Shown: positions 56,276 through 64,000, numbered from the stretch's first letter. The stretch is DNA of 64,000 nt from Cyclobacterium jeungdonense (GCF_010994275.1 NZ_WMCD01000001.1:310001-374000), one strand, 5' to 3'. Notes: generated by a model not told the origin, from the letters alone. Translations and numbers: made by a program.

Positions 56276-58468
56276 ATGAGAAAACGCCACCCAAAAAGCC
56301 TGACCTTACCTTTTCTTCTTTGCTATCTGTTTTTACTCGCCTGCACCCCCCGGGAGTCAGAACAATCAACCCATACCCAACAGGCTAACCGGCTCAACAA
56401 CCATCAGGATTGGGGCATTTACAGGGGCCATTCCTCGGGTATCCAATACTCCGACTTGGACCAAATCCATACCGGAAATGTACAGGCGCTGGAAAAAGCC
56501 TGGGAATACCACCATGGTAATCCGGTTGGACCCGGCATGTACGCCAATCCAATTATCATCGATGGTCTGCTGTATTTCACCACGCCGGAAGTAAATGCCG
56601 TCGCACTGGATGCCACCACCGGGGAAGAAGTTTGGGTTTTTCGTCCGGACCAGTACCGGAATGACGAGCGACCGTTTCGGGGTAGAAATCGCGGACTAAC
56701 CTATTGGGAAGATGCCAATGGAGAAAATAAACGCATCCTGAATTTCGTAAAAGACCGGGTATATGCCATTGATGCACTTGAAGGTACCCTGATCACTTCT
56801 TTTGGTGAAAACGGCTGGATTGATTTGCGCCAAAATTTACCTCAGAACCCGGAACAGGTTGATTTTGAAGCGACTACTCAGGGAATGGTCTATAAGGATA
56901 TCCTTATTATCGGGGGAAGGACCCCTGAAGGCGCACCTTCCACCCCCGGCGATGTTCGCGGATACGATGCCCTTACAGGGGAGTTCAAATGGATATTTCA
57001 TACCATTCCCCAGCCGGGTGATTTTGGGTACGATACCTGGGAATTTGAAGAAGGAGTAAGCTATGGGGGAACCAATCCCTGGGGCGGCCTGACTGTAGAT
57101 GAGGAAAGGGGCTGGGTTTTCTTTGCCACTGGCTCGCCTGCACCGGATTTTATCTATGGAGGTATGCGCAAAGGTGAAAACCTCTTTGCCAATTGCGTGA
57201 TCGCACTCGATGCCACTACGGGTAAGCGTATCTGGCATTACCAGACCCTTCACCATGATATCTGGGACTACGACCTGCCTCCGGCTCCCATATTGGCCAC
57301 TGTAACTGCAGATGGAAAAGCCCGGGATATTGTGGTACAACTGACCAAGCAGGGATTTACCTTTGTTTTGGACCGGGAAACAGGCAAACCTGTCTTTCCG
57401 GTTGTCGAGCTGCCCGTGCCTCCCTCGAAGGTACCTGGGGAAGAAGCCTGGCCCACCCAACCCTTTCCGCTAAAACCACCGCCACTCAACCGAACCAGCC
57501 TTCGGGAGGCGGACCTGAGTAACATTACTCCCGAAACCCGGGAATACGTGCTCAACATCTTTCGACAGCATGAAACCGGCCCATTGTATACCCCGGCCTC
57601 CCGGGCAGGGGTTATCACCATGCCCGGTCATCAGGGCGGTGCCGAATGGGGTGGTGCGGCTTTTGATCCGGCTACCAACGTTTTATACGTCAATATCAAC
57701 GAGGCCCCTACCATTCACAGCCTGGTCCCCATAGATGCGGATGTGGATACCGCTTCTGCCTCGCCGCTTCAACGGGGAAAAGCACTGTACAATACTTCCT
57801 GTACCGCCTGCCACGGGCTAAACAAGGTTGGCAATCCTCCCTTATTTCCGCCCCTTCAAAACCTGGAGCTCAGCCCGGATTCCATCAAATCCGTACTGAC
57901 CTATGGTCGCGGCATGATGCCAGCTTTTAGCCAGTTTTCGGACAGGCAACTGGATGATTTGGTGGTCTATCTGGAAAGCAAAGCCGATTTTCCAGAGGAA
58001 GACCCGGCCGGAAACACCGATTCCAGTTCCAACCAGGCACCCCGATACGCTAACGTAGCTCCTTTTTTTGTGGACCAGAATGGTTATCCCGCCATTTCTC
58101 CTCCCTGGGGAACCCTTAATGCGGTGGACCTGGAAAAAGGGGAGATTCTGTGGAAAGTCCCCCTGGGAGAATATCCCGAGTTGGTGGCCAAAGGCATTAG
58201 AAACACCGGTGCTAAAAGCTTTGGTGGCCCTGTGGTGACCGCCGGAAACCTGGTATTTATTGCAGGAACTCCGGATGAGAAAATCCGGGCATTTGATACC
58301 TTTTCCGGACAGGTGTTGTGGGAGTACCAATTGCCGGCAGGAGGCTATGCCACACCCAGCGTCTACCAGGTAGATGGAAAACAGTATTTGGTCATTACCG
58401 CTGGCGGGGGTGGGAAAAATGGAACCCCACACGGCGATTCGGTTATCGCATTTGCACTGCCAGATTGA
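56276..58468 (+). CDS. PQQ-dependent dehydrogenase with inserted cytochrome c domain, lipoprotein
   Basis: A 730-residue quinoprotein with lipobox LLAC (about C23). An eight-bladed propeller of the PQQ alcohol/glucose dehydrogenase type runs from about residue 40 (DWGIYRGHSSGIQYSDLDQI), with typical blades (NAVALDATTGEEVWVF) and GGRTPEGAPSTPGDVRGYDA. A cytochrome c domain with CTACH (C509, C512, H513) and a distal Met in GRGMMPAF is inserted before the last blades. It would oxidise a sugar or alcohol at the cell surface or in the periplasm and hand electrons to the heme. A DUF1080-DUF6807 fusion gene follows after 47 bases, probably in one operon. Confidence 0.92.
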   Translation: MRKRHPKSLTLPFLLCYLFLLACTPRESEQSTHTQQANRLNNHQDWGIYRGHSSGIQYSDLDQIHTGNVQALEKAWEYHHGNPVGPGMYANPIIIDGLLYFTTPEVNAVALDATTGEEVWVFRPDQYRNDERPFRGRNRGLTYWEDANGENKRILNFVKDRVYAIDALEGTLITSFGENGWIDLRQNLPQNPEQVDFEATTQGMVYKDILIIGGRTPEGAPSTPGDVRGYDALTGEFKWIFHTIPQPGDFGYDTWEFEEGVSYGGTNPWGGLTVDEERGWVFFATGSPAPDFIYGGMRKGENLFANCVIALDATTGKRIWHYQTLHHDIWDYDLPPAPILATVTADGKARDIVVQLTKQGFTFVLDRETGKPVFPVVELPVPPSKVPGEEAWPTQPFPLKPPPLNRTSLREADLSNITPETREYVLNIFRQHETGPLYTPASRAGVITMPGHQGGAEWGGAAFDPATNVLYVNINEAPTIHSLVPIDADVDTASASPLQRGKALYNTSCTACHGLNKVGNPPLFPPLQNLELSPDSIKSVLTYGRGMMPAFSQFSDRQLDDLVVYLESKADFPEEDPAGNTDSSSNQAPRYANVAPFFVDQNGYPAISPPWGTLNAVDLEKGEILWKVPLGEYPELVAKGIRNTGAKSFGGPVVTAGNLVFIAGTPDEKIRAFDTFSGQVLWEYQLPAGGYATPSVYQVDGKQYLVITAGGGGKNGTPHGDSVIAFALPD

Positions 58469-58515
58469 AATTCCTGGTAACCGCATTCATTGATACAAAC
58501 TCAAAAAAAATCACA

Positions 58516-60102
58516 ATGAAAATTCATCCTTCTCATTTACTACTTCTGGTGTTGGTTCACCTTCTAACTTTATCGCCCCTCAGGGCCCAGGAGGATTCCT
58601 GGCATTCGCTTTTCAACGGCAAGGACCTTAGTGGATGGAAAGAACTCAATGGAGCACATGTCTGGGAAGTAAAAGACGGCATGATTGTGGGCCGTACCGT
58701 TCCCGGTCAGCCAAACGGCTTTCTGTGTACGGAGCAGGAATTTGGTGATTTTGTGCTCGAATTGGAAGTGTCCGTCGATACCTTAATGAATAATTCGGGC
58801 ATTCAATTTCGGTCCCAGAGTTATCCCGAATACAGAAACGGCCGGGTTCATGGCTATCAGATGGAAGTCGATCCCAAGCCCCAGCAGTGGAGTGGGGCCA
58901 TTTACGAGGAGGGAGCGGATCGGGGCTGGATTTATCCCCCGGAAAAAATGAACGAGGCGGCGAAAACTGCCTTTAAACGAGACGATAAAGACGGGTACCA
59001 ATGGAACCACTACCGGATAGAAGCAGTGGGCCCTATCATCCGAACCTGGGTGAATGGAGTGCCTGTTGCCCATCTGGTAGACGATCGCTTCCTCAAGGGT
59101 TTTATCGGCTTGCAGTTACATGCCAACAACGAAAACGATCCGCAGGGTAGTTTTTCCATACGGTTTCGCAATATCCGAATCCAAAAGGGAAGCCTGGATC
59201 TCACCCCATTGGAAGACCGGGTGCCGGTCGTCAACCTGCTTGCTTCCTCGAATACGTCTGCCAGACCAGACAACCCCACTTTCCTTCGCATCGAACAGGA
59301 TCTGGATGCAAGCAGCATTGCCGTTTACAGCGAAAACAAATCCCATCCCATCCTTACTCAAAGTGCAAAACCGGATGAACGACCCTACCTCCATCCCATT
59401 CTGGCGCCAGATGGAAACGGGGAGCTAACCGAATACCGTCCGGCCCACCATCCTCACCAAACGGGCATTTACTGGGGTCTAAAGCGGGTAAATGAGCGCG
59501 ATTATTTTATGAACTGGGACCGGGATTATTGGAGGCGTGTGTCGGCAAGCGTCCTGAAAGATAGCGGAGAGAAAGTCAACTGGCAGACCGTGTACGAGAT
59601 GCTTGACGAAAATGGCAAGACGCTAATGGTGGAAACCCAAACCTGGTCGCTGCAGGCGTTTGCTGACCGGTATGTCCTGGACCTGGAATGGCAGGGAGAG
59701 GCCAAAATGGATGTGGTGATGGGAAAATTTTATGTAGGAGGGCTTTTTGTCCGTATGCCTTGGGTACCGGAAACGGTAGGAGAGATCGTAAGTGCCTCAG
59801 GACACGAGGGCATGGAATTGGAAGGGCAGCGGGCCATCTGGAGCGATATTGGGATTAAGTTGGACGGTCGGGAGGATTTTGCCCGGATTGCCATTTTGGA
59901 TCATCCGGACAACGCCGCCTTCCCCACACCCTGGCGGGTAGACAGCCAAATGGGCCTGGGTCCTTCCCGACAAATACTGGGCGACTGGGCCCTTGCCGCT
60001 GGTGAATCGGAAACCATCCGCTACCGCTTAGTAATCTATACCGGAGCGGAAGATAAGGCGATGCTGACGGAAGTCTGGAAGGATTTTTTTGGAAGGGAAT
60101 AA
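58516..60102 (+). CDS. DUF1080 (3-keto-disaccharide hydrolase-like) - DUF6807/PmoA fusion protein
   Basis: A 528-residue exported protein with signal peptide ending LRAQ (about residue 26). Residues 30-225 form a concanavalin-like DUF1080 domain (WHSLFNGKDLSGWKELNG, NNSGIQFRSQSYPEYRNGRV, GFIGLQLHAN, SIRFRNIRI); residues 245-525 match the PmoA/DUF6807 type (RPYLHPILAPDG, HHPHQTGIYWGLKRVN, ETQTWSLQAFADRYVLDLEW). Some DUF1080 proteins hydrolyse 3-keto-glucosides, and a sugar dehydrogenase upstream would fit an oxidise-then-cleave route. The frame is open upstream to 58318, inside the preceding gene, but the ATG at 58516 starts a proper signal peptide. Confidence 0.88.
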   Translation: MKIHPSHLLLLVLVHLLTLSPLRAQEDSWHSLFNGKDLSGWKELNGAHVWEVKDGMIVGRTVPGQPNGFLCTEQEFGDFVLELEVSVDTLMNNSGIQFRSQSYPEYRNGRVHGYQMEVDPKPQQWSGAIYEEGADRGWIYPPEKMNEAAKTAFKRDDKDGYQWNHYRIEAVGPIIRTWVNGVPVAHLVDDRFLKGFIGLQLHANNENDPQGSFSIRFRNIRIQKGSLDLTPLEDRVPVVNLLASSNTSARPDNPTFLRIEQDLDASSIAVYSENKSHPILTQSAKPDERPYLHPILAPDGNGELTEYRPAHHPHQTGIYWGLKRVNERDYFMNWDRDYWRRVSASVLKDSGEKVNWQTVYEMLDENGKTLMVETQTWSLQAFADRYVLDLEWQGEAKMDVVMGKFYVGGLFVRMPWVPETVGEIVSASGHEGMELEGQRAIWSDIGIKLDGREDFARIAILDHPDNAAFPTPWRVDSQMGLGPSRQILGDWALAAGESETIRYRLVIYTGAEDKAMLTEVWKDFFGRE

Positions 60103-60391
60103 TAAAGATCAGTATTCGGAGGTATTTAAAATGCTATAGTATAGTTTAAAGAGAAGTGAAAATTTCAATATTTTTTTATGTAAAATTTTGACTATTATTT
60201 ATTATTTTACTACTTTATTTCCATCATTTTGTCAATATAATAAACAAATTCACCATTTTATATTTATAAGGGTTTTTTAGGGTTTGCCACCCAACGTCGG
60301 CGATGTGAAAGTGAAAAACGACATAAAACAAGTGAGTAGCCAGGTAATTTACATGCCTGATTGGTCTTATTTTTATTTAAATCTTACTAAC

Positions 60392-61039
60392 ATGAAAACT
60401 ATTGTTAAACTAATCTTAGTTTTGCCTATGATGGTGTTTTGGTCTTGTGGTGATTTTATGGAAGAAGATATTAATTCTAATTTCCAAGATTCAATTGATT
60501 CTCAAAATCATGTAAAGAATTTTAAAAATCTTTCTCCAGAAGATCCTTTAGTTATTAGTGCATTAAGTTCTTTAAATCAAAAATCAAATGATAAGAATCC
60601 GTCAAGTATATCATTGAGAGTTTCAAATAATTTAGGAGATGTTGGATTGTTTGAATATGAAAATGGTAGGTCAGCAGTCTCTTTCACCTTTAAAGACGAT
60701 AATGAAGAGGTGTTCGTACAAGTCTTGGATTCCGGAAAAGAATCTGATTTTATTTTGGCTAATTTTAATGAATATAGTGCTAAAGATAAAAGTAGACCTT
60801 CAATTTCATTCAGATCATTAAATACCGGAAATCAGTTTATCTATAATTCAGAAAAGTTGGGATTAAATTCAGACGGTCCGAGTTTGAAAGGATGGGGAAA
60901 TTGTATGGATAGCGCTATAGATAAGCTTTTTGATGATTGGGATAATGACCCGGTTGGAACGTTTGGGTGTTGGGTTTTAAGTCCCTTTTGTGTAGTTGGA
61001 GCTGGATTAGGATGTGCCATTAAAGAAATCAGAAAATAG
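60392..61039 (+). CDS. Lipoprotein with Cys-rich C-terminal segment, unknown function
   Basis: I do not recognise a named family. The 215-residue product has a lipoprotein signal with the lipid cysteine near residue 19 (VFWSC), a polar middle part, and a distinct last 49 residues that begin at a GWGNC motif. That tail has four cysteines (NC, GC, FC, GC) and a glycine-rich hydrophobic end (FCVVGAGLGCAIKEIRK). It looks like a peptide-type domain, possibly bacteriocin-like or disulfide-stabilised. The gene is AT-rich compared with its neighbours to the left, and a small membrane protein starts 4 bases after it. An in-frame start at 60284 exists, but the ATG at 60392 is at the signal peptide. Confidence 0.75.
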   Translation: MKTIVKLILVLPMMVFWSCGDFMEEDINSNFQDSIDSQNHVKNFKNLSPEDPLVISALSSLNQKSNDKNPSSISLRVSNNLGDVGLFEYENGRSAVSFTFKDDNEEVFVQVLDSGKESDFILANFNEYSAKDKSRPSISFRSLNTGNQFIYNSEKLGLNSDGPSLKGWGNCMDSAIDKLFDDWDNDPVGTFGCWVLSPFCVVGAGLGCAIKEIRK

Positions 61040-61042
61040 ATT

Positions 61043-61222
61043 ATGAAACGGTTATTAGTTACTTTGGGATTATCTGCGCTAGGAGTCATTGTTTTTGCTT
61101 CTTTAAAAGTCCTTTCTGAACACTATTTGTACGGCTGGGGAATTTTATTTAGTGCCTTTGTTTTTATAGGTACCTTGATTTATTGGTTTATTTTGGTAAA
61201 CAGGAAAAAGCAGCAAAGTTAA
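61043..61222 (+). CDS. Small two-helix membrane protein behind the Cys-rich lipoprotein
   Basis: A 59-residue product with two predicted membrane helices (about residues 4-24, LLVTLGLSALGVIVFASLKV, and 33-52, GILFSAFVFIGTLIYWFILV) and a basic tail NRKKQQS. The ATG at 61043 lies 4 bases behind the lipoprotein stop, so the two are almost surely cotranslated. Size, topology and position suggest a partner or protector of the lipoprotein, by analogy with small immunity proteins; this is inference. Confidence 0.6.
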   Translation: MKRLLVTLGLSALGVIVFASLKVLSEHYLYGWGILFSAFVFIGTLIYWFILVNRKKQQS

Positions 61223-61303
61223 ATAAGGGTTGTGCACTAACTTTGTGGTAATATTAAATTCTAAAGTTTTGGTTAAACACCATCAGGTTGGTGGTTTTAG
61301 AGC

Positions 61304-61342
61304 CAAAAAAAATAGCAGGTCCAATTTTTTGGACCTGCTATT
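61304..61342 (-). terminator. Terminator on the minus strand
   Basis: AATAGCAGGTCCAA (61311-61324) pairs perfectly with TTGGACCTGCTATT (61329-61342). On the minus strand the 14-bp stem is followed by T7 (A7 at 61304-61310 on the plus strand), a classic intrinsic terminator for transcription coming from the right. Confidence 0.7.
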
Positions 61343-61381
61343 AATGAAAATATTTTAGATGGATGTAAATAAACCAATTGT

Positions 61382-61507
61382 TTAGGGTTTATTCTTGCCC
61401 AGCAACCATTTAAAGCCATAATAGCTTATATAGAACCATGCTATTGCAGCCCCTATGGAGGTGTAAAAACCGATCTCAAATGGATTAAAAGACCCGTAAG
61501 ATCCAAA
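61382..61507 (-). pseudogene. C-terminal fragment of a small membrane protein, minus strand
   Basis: A 41-codon open frame reads FNPFEIGFYTSIGAAIAWFY then ISYYGFKWLLGKNKP and stops at 61382-61384, about 40 bases before the minus-strand terminator. There is no start codon between it and an upstream in-frame stop (61508-61510), so it is the end of a gene whose front was lost. The hydrophobic helix plus basic end resembles the small protein at 61043-61222 in type, though not clearly in sequence. Confidence 0.5.
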
Positions 61508-61599
61508 CTATTTTAGTCTTGGGACAGGTTGTAGGGATGGCAAAATACACTCAGCTTACGAAGGCATAAACTACTCCGAGAGGGGAGGTAATAAAATAC

Positions 61600-62082
61600 G
61601 CCAACTCGAGTTACCAAGACGGCATCCCCGCCATGGTGTCCGATGGTGTAACGGGAAGCCTAGTGGCCGCGGCAGCTAGTCCAATGTAGATAGAGACTTT
61701 GGTACCCGTTTTGGCAAGTAGGACGGGAGTTAATATGAAAAGGTAGGCCACGTGGCAGGCAGGAAACAGCCTACTTTTCAATAGGAATATTTCCCAGATG
61801 GATTTAGCGGATATTGGGTTTGCGGGTTTTGGAAAATATGGGTTTGTATTGATGGCAACATTCGACATCACTTCATCAGGTGAATTTTCGATGATTGGAT
61901 TTGGTAAGAATAAAAGCCAATTTGCAACAGACATGTTGATTGGGGGCTTTAATAGATGGCATATAGACGCAATGGGGTCTGCAAATGTAGGGGAAAGTGT
62001 TATTAATTTTTTCAATAATGTTAATAGTCCACTACGAAATACAGTAGGTACTGGCATAAAGGAGGGAGTAAAAGATGAGTGA
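61600..62082 (+). pseudogene. Polymorphic-toxin-like C-terminal tip, copy 1, with in-frame stops
   Basis: The frame reads SSYQDGIPAMVSDGVTGSLV, then meets TAG at 61687-61689 and again at 61744-61746 before a clean stretch from 61747 that includes ATWQAGNSLLFNRNISQMDL, GGFNRWHIDAMGSANVGESV and NFFNNVNSPLRNTVGTGIKE. A second copy with the same order is found at 62.5-63.0 kb. The lack of a start or secretion domain and the immediate overlap with an immunity-like gene suggest a displaced toxin tip from a larger YD-repeat/RHS-like protein. The family is not recognised by name; the last 94 residues from the ATG at 61798 could still be translated. Confidence 0.6.
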
Positions 62083-62491
62083 TAAACAAGAACTTTTTTT
62101 AGTGTTTTTCTTGGGATTAATGGCCTTTATAATTTGGAACTTGTACTATGATTCTTATGACAAGTTGTATACGGTAGGTATAGTAGAAAAAAAGCAAATC
62201 GGTTTGAAATCAGGCACGGTGGTTAAATTCAACTATTCATATAATGGCCGTAAGTATGAAGGAGGAACCGGAATAGGTGATTATAACATAAAAATAGGTG
62301 AAAGGTATATTGTCGAATTTGCTAAAGATAAAGTGGATTTGTCAAAGGCTTTATTTTATTATCCCATACCAGATTCTGTTAGGGTTGAAATCCCTTTGGA
62401 CGGGTGGAAGGAAGTTCCATCAGAACTTAAACGATATCGCAGGAAGAGGATGGAACTATTTGGATTGTATGATATCATGTTCAAAAACTAA
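62075..62491 (+). CDS. Membrane-anchored immunity-like protein, copy 1
   Basis: A 138-residue protein with one N-terminal membrane helix (about residues 7-24, ELFLVFFLGLMAFIIWNLYY) and a beta-rich domain (KLYTVGIVEKKQIG, FNYSYNGRKYEGGTG, RYIVEFAKD, YYPIPDSV). It starts 8 bases before the end of the preceding toxin-tip frame. The copy at 63022 aligns along the full length, with more conservation in the core than at the ends. The pairing and size are typical of toxin-immunity pairs, but the activity is not recognised. Confidence 0.7.
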   Translation: MSDKQELFLVFFLGLMAFIIWNLYYDSYDKLYTVGIVEKKQIGLKSGTVVKFNYSYNGRKYEGGTGIGDYNIKIGERYIVEFAKDKVDLSKALFYYPIPDSVRVEIPLDGWKEVPSELKRYRRKRMELFGLYDIMFKN

Positions 62492-62677
62492 AGTAATTTT
62501 ATTCTGTGTAAATTAAGTGGACCTTACGCATGACAATGGCCTTAATAATTTCACATACCAAGACGGCATCCTCGCCATGGTGCCTTATGATGTCAACGGA
62601 AGAATGCTGGCCGTAGCACCTGGTCTGATGTTGATCGAGAGACTGGCCCAGTTTTGGCGAGCCGGACAGGAATTAAT

Positions 62678-63025
62678 ATGACTATGGAGGCCACATGGCA
62701 AGCAGGAAACAGTTTACTATTTAATGGAAATATGTCGCAAATGGATTTGGCCGATATTGGGTTTGCGGGGTTGTTTGGGAAATCAGGATATGTTGCAATG
62801 GCTATGTTTGACTATACTTCTTCTGGTGAATTTCAATATGTTGGTGGAACAAATAAAACAATAAGTGAGTTTGCTATTGATTTGTCAATAGGTGGCTTTA
62901 ATAGATGGCATATAGATGCTATCGGGTCTGCAGGTTTAGAAAGGGAGGTTGTTAATTTTTTCAATTATGTCAACAATCCGTTACGCTTGACAGTGGTTAC
63001 AGGAATTAAGGAGGGTGTGGAATGA
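62678..63025 (+). CDS. Polymorphic-toxin-like C-terminal tip, copy 2
   Basis: A 115-residue product from the ATG at 62678 (MTMEATWQAGNSLLFNGN, MSQMDLADIGFAGLFGKSGY, SIGGFNRWHIDAIGSAGLER). It aligns with copy 1 over its full length, without in-frame stops. Upstream, 62544-62650 still matches the earlier part of copy 1 (NFTYQDGILAMVP) but in another frame, separated by a one-base deletion near 62648, so the original protein was longer. It overlaps the following immunity-like gene by ATGA. It is the better preserved of the two tips. Confidence 0.6.
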   Translation: MTMEATWQAGNSLLFNGNMSQMDLADIGFAGLFGKSGYVAMAMFDYTSSGEFQYVGGTNKTISEFAIDLSIGGFNRWHIDAIGSAGLEREVVNFFNYVNNPLRLTVVTGIKEGVE

Positions 63026-63438
63026 GTGATAGGAGGAAAATCTTATTGTCTATTATATTGGGTTTTACGTGTGTGATTCTTTGGAATACCTATTATAATT
63101 CTTTTGATAAGATGTATACCATAGGAATTGTTACTGGTACCCAAATAGGTAAATCATCGGGAACCTCAGTAGTATATGAATTTAATTATAATGGAAGAAA
63201 ATATTCAGGGTTAACTGGGAAGGGGTATTATTCAGCAAAAAAGGGTGATAGATTTATTGTAGAATTTGGAAAGAATAATCAATCTGTTTCTTCAATGCTT
63301 TTGTATTATCCCGTTCCCGATTCATTGGAAATGGGAGTTCCTGAATCAGGTTGGACAGAAATCCCTAACGAAATAAAAAAGTATAGATTGAAAATAAAGG
63401 GAGATTTTGGATTAAGGGAATATTTTCATACAGATTAA
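63022..63438 (+). CDS. Membrane-anchored immunity-like protein, copy 2
   Basis: A 138-residue paralogue of the protein at 62075-62491, with the same N-terminal helix (KILLSIILGFTCVILWNTYY) and core (KMYTIGIVTGTQIG, FNYNGRKYSGLTGKGYY, RFIVEFGKN, YYPVPDSL). The ATGA overlap with the preceding toxin-tip gene shows tight coupling. Divergence between the two copies is moderate and spread along the length, as expected if each is matched to its own tip. Confidence 0.7.
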   Translation: MSDRRKILLSIILGFTCVILWNTYYNSFDKMYTIGIVTGTQIGKSSGTSVVYEFNYNGRKYSGLTGKGYYSAKKGDRFIVEFGKNNQSVSSMLLYYPVPDSLEMGVPESGWTEIPNEIKKYRLKIKGDFGLREYFHTD

Positions 63439-63494
63439 GCTGGTTTTTGAGTCATCCTACGAACGATTTTAAATAGTAGTATTGATAGATTCAT

Positions 63495-63795
63495 TTGATT
63501 CGTTTTCTTCTGTTGTATTTGTTGGGGCTGGAAGGAAGTAAAAATTATTTTGTAAAATTTACTCTTCCCTCTGAAAATCAGGGTTTTTACTATTCAGATC
63601 CTGCTCATTTTTCCAGAACTTCCCCACTCGACTTTCAAACTGTTGTCCTCTCAGTGCTGCATCTGTTCAAGGGAACCGTTGAATTTGACAGTTCAGGGGT
63701 ACTTTCACAGTTAGGTAAGGAACCGGTTACCTGCAGTGCTTTCAGTGAGGCCCAATATAAAATTGACCCGCTTTTCTTATCGGATCTTTGTGATA
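63495..63795 (+). mobile_element. IS4-type transposase, N-terminal remnant
   Basis: The frame opened at 63495 reads LLYLLGLEGSKNYFVKFTLP, SPLDFQTVVLSVLHLFKGTV and VTCSAFSEAQYKIDPLFLSD, which matches the N-terminal part of IS4-family (DDE) transposases. The similarity stops around 63795 and the catalytic DDE region is missing. It joins directly to the end of a minus-strand gene. No terminal repeats were identified. It marks the edge of the accessory island. Confidence 0.6.
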
Positions 63796-63817
63796 TCAGT
63801 TCAAAAGCTTACAACAG

Positions 63818-64000
63818 CTACACTTTCCGCCCCTTGATCTCCTGCTGCATTTCCCGGACAGCTCTTACCAATTGTTGCAGGTCGGTCTCGGGTTCGGGGA
63901 TTTCTTTGCTGGTATAGGCCTGAAATTTCCATATCTCCAACACATCCCCTGCAGCTATCCTATAGGGTTCAAAGACCGGGTTTAAGGAGCGTAGTAGTAC
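63818..64000 (-). CDS. C-terminal end of a regulator resembling XRE/S24-type proteins (cut by window edge)
   Basis: On the minus strand a frame open from base 64000 to the TAG at 63818-63820 encodes 60 residues: VLLRSLNPVFEPYRIAAGDV then LEIWKFQAYTSKEIPEPETD and LQQLVRAVREMQQEIKGRK, with a C-terminal coiled-coil-like helix. The pattern LxSxNPxxxPYxIxxxxVxEIWKxxAxxS is reminiscent of the end of S24/LexA-like XRE regulators in Bacteroidota. The start lies beyond the window. Confidence 0.5.
   Translation of the reverse strand, partial: VLLRSLNPVFEPYRIAAGDVLEIWKFQAYTSKEIPEPETDLQQLVRAVREMQQEIKGRKV

Noticed and set aside
57842..58486. 214-codon minus-strand open frame antisense to the PQQ dehydrogenase
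   Set aside because: It is a shadow of the conserved cytochrome c and propeller coding sequence, with no independent features.
1..64000. CRISPR array, tRNA, rRNA or known riboswitch
   Set aside because: No regularly spaced repeats, cloverleaf-like sequence or recognised riboswitch core was found on reading either strand; a covariance-model scan would be needed to exclude divergent ones.

Overview
The window looks like a chromosomal segment of a Bacteroidota bacterium, most likely of the order Cytophagales (Cyclobacteriaceae-like) and probably one that uses sulfated glycans. The evidence is five SusC/SusD outer-membrane uptake pairs, ECF sigma/FecR regulator pairs, many Cys-type sulfatases, Tat-exported Gfo/Idh/MocA proteins, and the absence of strong Shine-Dalgarno sequences. 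The taxon is inferred from gene content; no rRNA or tRNA gene was recognised.

Layout. 1-6.4 kb: locus A, the end of an ECF sigma gene, FecR, SusC with an STN domain, and SusD, closed by a hairpin terminator. 6.7-10.4 kb: two housekeeping genes (alpha-glucan phosphorylase and a DEAD-box helicase). 10.7-13.2 kb, minus strand: a GH109-like protein and an amidohydrolase. 13.5-21 kb: locus B, complete sigma/FecR/SusC/SusD. 21.5-30.3 kb: a sulfatase stopped by one nonsense codon, locus C (SusC/SusD without regulators), a Gfo/Idh/MocA oxidoreductase and a sulfatase remnant. 30.5-39.9 kb: a Uma2-family gene, locus D (sigma remnant, SusC with a half-deleted STN domain, SusD) and two sulfatases. 39.9-51.1 kb: a Uma2 fragment, locus E (sigma/FecR/SusC/SusD) and two overlapping sulfatase genes. 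51.3-53.5 kb: two more Uma2 genes around a VapBC toxin-antitoxin pair. 53.7-60.1 kb: an AGE-family epimerase, a cupin, a PQQ dehydrogenase with a cytochrome c domain, and a DUF1080-DUF6807 fusion. 60.3-64 kb: an AT-rich island with a Cys-rich lipoprotein, a small two-helix membrane protein, two tandem toxin-tip/immunity-like modules, a transposase remnant and the end of a minus-strand regulator gene.

How the parts fit. In loci A, B and E a ligand bound by SusC/SusD is expected to signal through the STN domain to FecR and then to the sigma factor. Sulfatases (four intact, two broken), the GH109-like protein, the epimerase and the oxidoreductases would process imported sulfated sugars. There is almost no classical glycoside hydrolase in the window, so backbone cleavage must be encoded elsewhere.

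The most notable observations are: (1) at locus D, sigma, FecR and the STN domain of SusC have decayed together, leaving an intact SusC/SusD pair freed from that signalling route; (2) the tandem toxin-tip/immunity array next to a Cys-rich lipoprotein and a tiny membrane protein at 60.4-63.4 kb; (3) a dispersed Uma2 family with a shared box directly before each start codon and a very recent broken partial copy.
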